Shown one piece after another: positions 1-4,570 of a stretch of DNA of 13,524 nt. Source of the DNA: Clostridium sp. (GTDB lineage Bacteria; Bacillota; Clostridia; Lachnospirales; Lachnospiraceae). The DNA lies in NCBI GenBank assembly GCA_023664325.1, contig JAMPFS010000067.1, positions 1 to 13,524 on the forward strand, in the 5' to 3' direction. The position numbers were made by a program, and so were the translations under genes. A model generated the notes under the pieces. That model was not told where the DNA came from. It made no database searches and saw nothing but the letters and a program-made list of their open reading frames with translations. Position 1 is the stretch's first letter. Every line of letters begins with the position of its first letter.

Positions 1-190
1 TCAAAGATTTTATTTCATTTAACAGTTTTATATCATCGACTGCTATAAATGAAGTCGTTTGCTTATTACACCCAGACGGTGCATACGTTCCTGCTTCGAG
101 TATTTTTACTAAATCAGTTTTTGGAACGGGAGTGTTTTTATATTTTCCACGATAACTTGTTCTGCTTCTGATTGTATCTAATATATCCAT
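1..190 (-). CDS. Nitroreductase family protein, N-terminal part (runs off the left edge)
   Basis: The visible 63 residues begin MDILDTIRSRTSYRGKY and continue through a LEAGTYAPSGCNKQ segment. This matches the N-terminus of the FMN-dependent nitroreductase family: the R-S-x-R-x-Y/F start and the A-P-S-x-x-N-x-Q motif that contacts FMN. Family members are soluble homodimeric flavoproteins that reduce nitro compounds, quinones or enones with NAD(P)H; the substrate here cannot be read from a fragment. The ATG at 190 follows a clear GGAGGACAGT ribosome site. The gene lies 29 bp after the broken membrane-protein gene on the same strand, so it is probably the last gene of the GyrI-like operon starting near 1400. 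The remaining two thirds of the protein lies outside the window. The family call is firm; the specific activity is not known. Confidence 0.85.
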   Translation of the reverse strand, partial: MDILDTIRSRTSYRGKYKNTPVPKTDLVKILEAGTYAPSGCNKQTTSFIAVDDIKLLNEIKSL

Positions 191-219
191 ACTGTCCTCC
201 TATAAATGTGTATTGTAAA

Positions 220-713
220 TCACCTTTTTATAACGAAATTCAAATAACCGTTAATGGTATGAATGATAAAAAATACCGAAGCAGTCCCGACTAATAAATA
301 ATTGCTTTTCCATAATCCGAAAAACAGGTAGTACAACGGGACAACCGCAAACTGGCTTATTACGATCAACCAGCCATATTGAAACCCAAGGTAGTAAAAA
401 GCCCAACCGATAAAATTTATCAGTATCAATAAAACGGTTATTGTAAAAAAATTTTCTCTTTGTATGTAACTATTGAAAAGAATTTATTGTTATCCCTGAC
501 GATCAACATTAACAGAATCATAGACAACACACCGAATATACTTTGTGTTTTTTCTATCCAGGGAATTTCATTTGGCATATTCATGATAGGATTCGATTTC
601 GGCTTTATTAGCGGCATAATCATATACGGAATTTCCTGAATAGCAAATGCAATAATCCCCGCAAAAGAAATTCCCAAATAATAATTCTTAAACAAATGAA
701 AAAACTTTACCAT
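220..713 (-). pseudogene. Small multi-pass membrane protein, split by a frameshift at an A7 run
   Basis: Two frames together make one plausible protein. The first part starts at ATG 713 (MVKFFHLFKNYYLG), preceded by GGAGAAGT at good spacing; an in-frame ATG at 725 has no such site. It carries hydrophobic segments and reads ...TYKEKIF before stopping at 438-440. The other frame, open from upstream of 480 down to 220, continues ...FFTITVLLILINFIGW with three further hydrophobic segments and ends NFVIKR. Adding one base in the seven-A run at 445-451 (plus strand) joins them into about 164 residues with roughly five membrane helices. The joined protein resembles uncharacterised small membrane proteins; I do not recognise the family. 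It could be a real inactivating mutation, a sequencing error in the homopolymer, or slippage-tolerant expression. It sits 22 bp after the GyrI-like gene and 29 bp before the nitroreductase gene, in one operon. Confidence 0.7.
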
Positions 714-735
714 ATACTTCTCCATTTACAAAGCC

Positions 736-1374
736 CTATTGAATTTTCTTAATTGGGTGTCGGATCACGGTCTTTAATTTACTTATATCACATTTTCTTG
801 GGTCACTTAAATATATTTCGTGATGCAATCTTGTGTCCGTAATATCTAATTCATATCCATTTTCATTTGCAAATTTGTGCATTCGTTCAACCGTTGCAGG
901 TTCATCATCATAAGAACCTATGTGCATGCATTGAACACAGGTACCCTCCTCATAAGTGAGAAATTCAACTCTTGAAAAATCCTGCTTTTTCTTTTTCGTC
1001 GCTTCTTCAATCGCCCAATCAAAATCTTCTTTTGTCACAAAGTCTGGCAATCTGATGATGGATATAAAGTGCATAGTACCTTTATCATTATAATCAATAG
1101 TACCTTTTATGCCATCCTGCCACCAAAATCCCTCCAACGGCGGTACAACATATTCAAAAAAACCTTTTATTTTATAAGTTCCCTTGTAGCTCATTTTGAT
1201 CGTATATGCTACGCCATATAATAAACCTATCGTATTTTGGTAATCTCCATTTTCCTCATTAGGATTGCCAGTTCCCCGAACTGCGATATAATTCATGGCA
1301 GGTACTTCTACAATGCCAGGGGTATTCTTGGGCATATAAAATTCTTTGTATTCTTTCTTAAAATCAAACGCCAT
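736..1374 (-). CDS. GyrI-like small-molecule-binding domain protein
   Basis: The product is 212 residues, beginning MAFDFKKEYKEFYMPKN. The N-terminal pattern (ly..k..p..v.vP.m.yi.v.G.G.Pn) followed by a GFFEYVVPPLEGFWW region, an RLPDFVTKEDFDWA segment and a C-terminal 'LHHEIYLSDPRK' stretch matches the stand-alone GyrI-like (SHS2/effector-binding) proteins of Firmicutes. Related domains bind hydrophobic or xenobiotic small molecules, and some stand-alone members hydrolyse small reactive compounds; which applies here is unknown. ATG 1374 is preferred because GGAGG lies 7 nt upstream of it; the GTG at 1380 is only 1 nt from that site. It is the first gene of a three-gene operon (membrane protein, nitroreductase), which hints at a role in handling foreign or redox-active compounds. 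The operon promoter is visible at 1407-1435. Confidence 0.85.
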   Translation of the reverse strand: MAFDFKKEYKEFYMPKNTPGIVEVPAMNYIAVRGTGNPNEENGDYQNTIGLLYGVAYTIKMSYKGTYKIKGFFEYVVPPLEGFWWQDGIKGTIDYNDKGTMHFISIIRLPDFVTKEDFDWAIEEATKKKKQDFSRVEFLTYEEGTCVQCMHIGSYDDEPATVERMHKFANENGYELDITDTRLHHEIYLSDPRKCDISKLKTVIRHPIKKIQ

Positions 1375-1406
1375 AATCACGCCTCCAATTTAAAATAATA
1401 TTTTAT

Positions 1407-1435
1407 ATCATACTTTATTTGACTGGCTATTTCAA
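1407..1435 (-). promoter_or_regulatory. Sigma-A-type promoter of the GyrI-like operon
   Basis: On the minus strand, TTGAAA (1435-1430) is followed after exactly 17 bp by TATGAT (1412-1407), each one mismatch from consensus. Transcription would start near 1400, giving a short leader of about 26 nt before ATG 1374. The promoter lies back to back with the plus-strand Rpn-relic promoter, with a 24-bp palindrome close to its -35. Confidence 0.7.
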
Positions 1436-1443
1436 GGAATGGA

Positions 1444-1467
1444 AAACAGAAAATTGATTTTCTGTTT
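1444..1467. repeat. 24-bp near-perfect palindrome between two divergent promoters
   Basis: AAACAGAAAAT and ATTTTCTGTTT are perfect 11-bp arms around a 2-bp centre (TG). The palindrome starts 8 bp from the -35 of the GyrI operon and contains the -35 of the plus-strand promoter at 1454-1483. It could be an operator controlling both directions, or the end of the degenerate Rpn element. No protein partner can be named from the window. Confidence 0.6.
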
Positions 1468-1483
1468 GAAAGTGTGCTATAAT
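1454..1483 (+). promoter_or_regulatory. Promoter of the Rpn-family relic
   Basis: TTGATT (1454-1459), an 18-bp spacer and a consensus TATAAT (1478-1483). It would start transcription near 1490, giving a leader of about 110 nt before the ATG at 1600. The -35 is embedded in the 24-bp palindrome. Confidence 0.65.
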
Positions 1484-1599
1484 TGCTTAGAAGAGACGAC
1501 ACGATAAGTTCCCTGCTGTCCAGTATGCGTACTACGCTGAGCAAGCAGGTTGCATTTGATTTACAGGCGATATAACGGAGATAAAAGAAATCTGATACT
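1484..1599 (+). other. Leader with potential RNA hairpin upstream of the Rpn relic
   Basis: This leader is richer in GC than its surroundings. CCTGCT (1512-1517) can pair with AGCAGG (1544-1549), enclosing a second small stem, GCGTA-C-TACGC (1527-1537). A hairpin of this size in the 5' leader could affect mRNA stability or translation, but no known riboswitch or attenuator is recognised. A weak ribosome site (ACGGAG) lies at 1575-1580. Confidence 0.35.
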
Positions 1600-2081
1600 A
1601 TGGGACAAAAAGACATAACGGAAAAGATACTGGAAGACTACAATGATGTATTTGCAGATATTGTAAATGTGCTGCTGTTTGATGGGAGAGAAATGATTAC
1701 AAAATCAATGTATTTGAAATCTCTTATTTATCTGAAGAAAAGGTAAAAATGTTTAAAAGTGACTTTCGTTTTGTCGCTGAATATTTTACACAGATGCAGA
1801 AAAATAAAGATTATATACCATCAAAAGAAACCATTCGTCATGTAGATGAATTACTGAAATTAATGTCTGTATTGACAAAAGATAATCGATATGTAAATGC
1901 TTTGGTTGAATCGAAAGGAGGCATAAAATCTATGTGTGAAGTATTAGACAGGGCAGAAGCAAGAGGTGAAGTAAAAGCATACAACAATATGGGATTATCC
2001 GTTACCGAAATTGCCCAAAAGGTCAATTTACCGGAGGAAGAGATTGCCCGTATTTTAGAAGAAATAAAAAGTAAGTCCTGA
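1600..2081 (+). pseudogene. Rpn-family PD-(D/E)XK nuclease / putative transposase, internally deleted
   Basis: An N-terminal piece from ATG 1600 reads MGQKDITEKILEDYNDVFAD..NVLLFDGRE, the typical start of one Lachnospiraceae subfamily of Rpn-type recombination-promoting nucleases. From about 1692 a different frame reads NDYKINVFEISYLSEEKVKMFKSDFRFVAEYF and runs to the stop at 2081, with the family's usual C-terminus (PSKETIRHVDELLKLMSVL) and a terminal HTH-like segment GLSVTEIAQKVNLPEEEIARILEE. Full-length relatives are about 290-310 residues; here the middle, including the nuclease core, is missing and the two ends are out of frame. The original frame stops at 1744-1746. A 110-codon open stretch from ATG 1749 could still be translated, but it has no nuclease motif. 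Promoter and leader are intact, so the loss looks recent. The family call comes from recognised sequence style. Confidence 0.75.
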
Positions 2082-2144
2082 CTGGACTGGCTGGATGGGA
2101 AATAGGGTCTTTGCTTTGGGCAGCTTTATAAAAATCGATAACAG

Positions 2145-2170
2145 AAAAGGGAGCGGAATAACCGCTCCTT
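2145..2170 (-). terminator. Rho-independent terminator of the 59-aa gene
   Basis: GGAGCGG (2150-2156) and CCGCTCC (2162-2168) form a 7-bp GC-rich stem with a 5-nt loop. Read on the minus strand the stem is followed by CTTTTCTGTT, a U-rich tail, and lies 17 nt past the stop codon of the small gene. On the plus strand the following sequence has no good U-tract, though weak bidirectional action is possible. Confidence 0.75.
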
Positions 2171-2184
2171 AAGGACACTTTTCA

Positions 2185-2364
2185 TTAATATTTCTCCTGC
2201 TCAATCACTTCTTTTTGCTGTAACTGTAGAAAAAAATCTGATATTGTGACATAAAAAGATTTTTCCTCATCGCTATTTGCCTCTTTTGTAAGTTTAAAAA
2301 AATCATCCGCAGTCATATTTTTACATGTATCATACATTTCATTCATAACTTCTTGTTTTGTCAT
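2185..2364 (-). CDS. 59-aa acidic small protein, function unknown
   Basis: The product begins MTKQEVMNEMYDTCKNMTAD, continues DDFFKLTKEANSDEEKSFY, and ends with a Q/E-rich tail, EQEKY. It has no membrane segment or signal peptide and is predicted to be helical and soluble. I do not recognise a named family. The coding signal is convincing in context: a -10 TATAAT at 2401-2396, a GAGAGG ribosome site upstream of the ATG (spacing rather long, about 11 nt) and a terminator directly downstream. It is thus a complete one-gene unit. The control region upstream carries four CGCTCAT heptamers, so expression is probably tightly regulated. Its position between an Rpn relic and an HTH relic suggests it travels with accessory DNA, but no partner can be named. 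Confidence 0.65.
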   Translation of the reverse strand: MTKQEVMNEMYDTCKNMTADDFFKLTKEANSDEEKSFYVTISDFFLQLQQKEVIEQEKY

Positions 2365-2395
2365 GCCACATACACCCTCTCTTTTACATAGTCAA

Positions 2396-2401
2396 ATTAT
2401 A
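2396..2401 (-). promoter_or_regulatory. -10 element for the 59-aa gene
   Basis: Consensus TATAAT read on the minus strand, about 30 nt before the ATG at 2364. No good -35 sits at the expected distance (the hexamer there is close to GAGCGG). This suggests dependence on an activator bound to the heptamer array immediately upstream. Confidence 0.55.
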
Positions 2402-2418
2402 CCGGTTCTTTCGTTTTC

Positions 2419-2460
2419 CGCTCATTAATTCGCTCATAATTCGCTCATCTGAAATGAGCG
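2419..2460. repeat. CGCTCAT heptamer array (3 direct copies plus 1 inverted)
   Basis: CGCTCAT occurs at 2419-2425, 2431-2437 and 2442-2448, at 12- and 11-bp periods, about one DNA turn. An inverted copy ATGAGCG follows at 2454-2460. The last two copies form a 7-bp stem with a CTGAA loop. The intervening bases (TAATT, AATT) are also similar, so the unit is about 11 bp. The array covers the -35 zone and the next 40 bp upstream of the -10 at 2396-2401, as expected for a tandem activator-binding region. Confidence 0.75.
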
Positions 2461-2516
2461 GATTATTCATCAAAAGCAACATTAATCAAACCACTCGCTT
2501 AAAATGATATGACCTT

Positions 2517-2600
2517 TCATAGTTGATCTCCCTCAGTACACAATAAATTTACCCTTCTGCCAGAAATACCCACTTTTTCTTTTACCGTTAAGTATTTCAT
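2517..2600 (-). pseudogene. Fragment of an excisionase-like HTH protein
   Basis: A 27-codon frame reads MKYLTVKE-KVGISGRRVN-LLCTEGDQL and stops. It resembles the start of the small winged-HTH/excisionase-like proteins of Clostridia (MxYLTVKExAxKWGISxRRVxxLCxEGRI...), with three or four residues missing after VKE, the usual tryptophan replaced, and the frame lost just after the C-x-E-G turn. The rest of the domain, including the usual WAIP segment, is absent. It lies downstream of a good minus-strand promoter at 2632-2660. The match is to a short stretch and is from recalled family style, so the call is tentative. Confidence 0.45.
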
Positions 2601-2631
2601 ACCTACCATTCACAGCTTAAATCTAATATAT

Positions 2632-2660
2632 ATTATATTCCAACTTTGGAATAACGGCAA
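2632..2660 (-). promoter_or_regulatory. Promoter with a 16-bp palindrome in its spacer
   Basis: On the minus strand TTGCCG (2660-2655), a 17-bp spacer and consensus TATAAT (2637-2632). The spacer holds ATTCCAA-CT-TTGGAAT (plus strand, 2637-2652), with 7-bp perfect arms, so a regulator bound there would block or remodel the promoter. It drives the HTH fragment at 2517-2600 and possibly the 59-aa gene beyond it. Confidence 0.55.
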
Positions 2661-2749
2661 GCATATCCTAATCGGCACTTGCCAAAGATTTCAAAATTAC
2701 GAAACATTTCGATGTGTAATACAGCCAACCACAGAAAGATTTCCACCCC

Positions 2750-2778
2750 TTGACAAACAGAATCATCTGGTGTAACAT
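2750..2778 (+). promoter_or_regulatory. Promoter of the TetR gene
   Basis: Consensus TTGACA (2750-2755), a 17-bp spacer, then TAACAT (2773-2778), a weaker -10. The transcription start would fall near 2785, inside the left arm of the operator at 2782-2809, which fits autorepression. Confidence 0.65.
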
Positions 2779-2781
2779 ATC

Positions 2782-2809
2782 AATGACCGAATTTGTAAAA
2801 ACGGTCATT
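2782..2809. promoter_or_regulatory. Likely TetR operator
   Basis: AATGACCG (2782-2789) and CGGTCATT (2802-2809) are perfect 8-bp inverted arms separated by 12 bp. The site lies over the expected transcription start and just before the AGGAGG of the TetR gene. Position and symmetry suit an autoregulatory site for the adjacent TetR protein. The same motif was not seen at the ABC operon promoter. Confidence 0.7.
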
Positions 2810-2823
2810 AAAAAGGAGGTCAT

Positions 2824-3420
2824 ATGCCGGCATCATTTACCAGACAACAACAGGAAGAAATACGGGAACAGCTTTTCCATGAAGGAATAAAGCTCTTTCG
2901 GACATTGGGTGTGCAGCGCACAACGATTTCCAAACTGACTTCTGCCTGCAAAATCGCCAAGGGCAGTTTCTATAGCTTTTATGAATCGAAAGAGGCATTT
3001 ATTCTGGCACTCTGCGAATGGGCGGATGGGAAAACAACGGAAATGCTTCATCAAAAACTGGCAGGGCGCAGCCAGATGTCCGCACATGAGTTTCTCGAAT
3101 TTTTCGGGGAATATCTGTACTCGGAATATGACCTGATGAACGGGCTGACGGTGGATGACTTTCTATGGCTGAAAACACATATGGCGGATGCCGATTTATT
3201 TAATCCGGTAAAGCAGGCAGAACTGGCGCAGACATGGCTTTCCCTGATTGTGGATGCGCGGGAAAATATTGACTGCGGCACAATGGTAAATTTAATAAAA
3301 TCCATCTATGCCATGCGCGAACACCGGGACACTTTGGTGGAGGCATCCCTTGATCGCACCATCAAAATTATGCTGCGGGTGCTGGAAATTTACATAACGG
3401 GAAAAGGAGAACTTTTATGA
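2824..3420 (+). CDS. TetR/AcrR-family transcriptional repressor
   Basis: The product has 198 residues. The N-terminal helix-turn-helix spans about residues 12-59 (LFHEGIKLFRTLGVQRTTIS, then ACKIAKGSFYSFYESKEAF), the standard TetR DNA-binding domain: a conserved glycine before the recognition helix, the G-S-F-Y-x-x-F/Y motif and K-E-x-L/F after it. The C-terminal 130 residues form the variable helical ligand-binding and dimer domain, from which no ligand can be read. The ATG follows AGGAGG. The stop codon overlaps the next start (ATGA at 3417-3420), so repressor and membrane protein are made together. A palindromic operator at its own promoter points to autoregulation. The coupled membrane protein is the most likely regulated target; the ABC operon is close but has different operators. 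Confidence 0.92.
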   Translation: MPASFTRQQQEEIREQLFHEGIKLFRTLGVQRTTISKLTSACKIAKGSFYSFYESKEAFILALCEWADGKTTEMLHQKLAGRSQMSAHEFLEFFGEYLYSEYDLMNGLTVDDFLWLKTHMADADLFNPVKQAELAQTWLSLIVDARENIDCGTMVNLIKSIYAMREHRDTLVEASLDRTIKIMLRVLEIYITGKGELL

Positions 3421-3911
3421 ACTGGTTAAGAACTATATTGGACAGCATTATCATATGTATCGCATTTAACGGAGTGGCTGCTTTCGTCTGGCTGCTGGAG
3501 CCTGTCGGCTTTTCTGTCATGCTGCCGGAGGGAATCAATACACCGCTGGAAAAACTTAGCAAGGCGCAGCTAAAACCGCTCCGGCTCATGGAATTTATTT
3601 TATATCCGATTTTACTGGCATATATGATTATCAGCGCCTACGAAGCCGGTGTGAACGGATTCTGGAATCTGTTCTTTACCGCATACATCGAAAACCTCGC
3701 TTGGAATTTCGGGGATTTCTTCCTCTTAGACTGGCTGCTGCGCGCCAAATACACAGACCGTCTTATGGTGCCAGGTACAGAGGATCATGAAATGTGGAAA
3801 ACCGGTCCCTGGATGAAAAAATTCGGGATTTTTGATCATTGGGTAAAGGGGCCGATTTTATGCGCACTGCTAAGCCTGGTTTGTGCCGGAATCGGGATGC
3901 TGATCCGGTAA
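3417..3911 (+). CDS. Four-helix integral membrane protein, TetR-coupled, function unknown
   Basis: The product has 164 residues with hydrophobic segments at about residues 8-27, 60-78, 82-105 and 144-163, so it is an inner-membrane protein. Notable polar features include ENLAWNFGDFFLLDWLL within and after the third helix and a loop with GTEDHEMWKTGPWMKKFG. Acidic and aromatic residues inside the membrane region may mark a substrate path or catalytic site, but I do not recognise a family and assign no activity. Its ATG overlaps the TetR stop by 4 bp, so translation is coupled and control is by that repressor. It ends 8 bp before the convergent stop of the ATC-hydrolase-like gene, with no clear terminator between them. 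Confidence 0.8.
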   Translation: MNWLRTILDSIIICIAFNGVAAFVWLLEPVGFSVMLPEGINTPLEKLSKAQLKPLRLMEFILYPILLAYMIISAYEAGVNGFWNLFFTAYIENLAWNFGDFFLLDWLLRAKYTDRLMVPGTEDHEMWKTGPWMKKFGIFDHWVKGPILCALLSLVCAGIGMLIR

Positions 3912-3919
3912 AATCCCGG

Positions 3920-4516
3920 CTAACGCTCAAACCGAAAATCACAGCATCCACCGCCAGTTCCCAGCGTTTGTGTCCGGATAAAATGAATATGCGGCAAATT
4001 TCCATATGCATATTCATCATTTTTGCAAAATATGTAAACAATCTCACCGCATCCATATTTTTCACAGTAATGGCAATAAGGACAATCCGTTACATTAAAT
4101 GCCAGTGTCCGGTTGGAATTGACGGTAAACTCATGGGAAAATCCAGCTTCCGGGCCAAAACCTTTCTTTACCCCTTTAGAAAAAATCTTTAAAAAAAGAC
4201 TTTTCATTCCCGGAATTTTTAACATTTTGGCATATTTTGCACCGGCTTCCCTAGAGATGGCGGCTGCGCCGTTTTCCAAAACCGTTATCGCTTTATCCGG
4301 ATCTTTCGCTGCAATTGTTTTATAGACTGCGATCGCGGGGAAAATGCTGACATGTGTATGCCTTGCCACTGCTTCCGGCTGGTTGGGGTTTTCCGCAAGA
4401 AGCTGCCGGAAAACCGCCTCTGCATTTTCCCAGAGTGCATGAAACTCCGGCTCAGAAAAAACTTTTTGCATTTCCTGCTGATAAGATACTGCATATTTGC
4501 TTTCTGTTAAAACCAT
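3920..4516 (-). CDS. L-2-amino-thiazoline-4-carboxylic acid hydrolase-like protein
   Basis: The product has 198 residues from ATG 4516 (MVLTESKYAVSYQQ), chosen because AGGAGG lies 6 nt before it; an in-frame codon at 4543 lacks one. The C-terminal third is diagnostic: CPYCHYCEKYGCGEIVYIFC (about 145-164), then NDEYAYGNLPHIHFIRTQTL and a terminal GGGCCDFRF. This is the signature of the ATC hydrolase-like family, named after the Pseudomonas enzyme that opens L-2-amino-delta2-thiazoline-4-carboxylate on the way to cysteine. Most members in Clostridia are uncharacterised, and the cysteine cluster could bind a metal or act in catalysis. The N-terminal two thirds is helical and less conserved. It is the third gene of the ABC operon, 54 bp after the permease stop. 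That suggests modification or detoxification of a compound linked to the exporter, which is inference only. Confidence 0.82.
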   Translation of the reverse strand: MVLTESKYAVSYQQEMQKVFSEPEFHALWENAEAVFRQLLAENPNQPEAVARHTHVSIFPAIAVYKTIAAKDPDKAITVLENGAAAISREAGAKYAKMLKIPGMKSLFLKIFSKGVKKGFGPEAGFSHEFTVNSNRTLAFNVTDCPYCHYCEKYGCGEIVYIFCKNDEYAYGNLPHIHFIRTQTLGTGGGCCDFRFER

Positions 4517-4570
4517 ATAATACCTCCTGTTTTCTTCGTCCAACCGCCTGTTCTGTGCCTTTCTCCTTTC

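Noticed and set aside
1377..1616. 79-codon minus-strand frame across the divergent promoter region.
   Set aside because: It covers two good promoters, the palindrome and the Rpn leader, and has no ribosome site or recognisable sequence.
2419..2460. CRISPR-like array.
   Set aside because: The repeats are 7-11 bp with no spacers; they are promoter-linked binding-site repeats and no cas genes are present.
2482..2520. 12-aa minus-strand frame (MKGHIILSEWFD) with a GGGAG site at good spacing, a possible signalling or leader peptide.
   Set aside because: Too short for support, no secretion or processing genes nearby, and it overlaps the end of the decayed HTH fragment, so it is probably a shifted remnant of that gene.
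2657..2684. GGCAAG...CTTGCC inverted repeat upstream of the minus-strand promoter.
   Set aside because: Only 6-bp arms with a 16-nt gap; expected by chance in a region of this length and not placed like a terminator.
3905..3935. Possible bidirectional terminator between the convergent membrane-protein and ATC-hydrolase genes.
   Set aside because: No continuous stem followed by a U-tract could be found in either direction; the gap between stops is only 8 bp.
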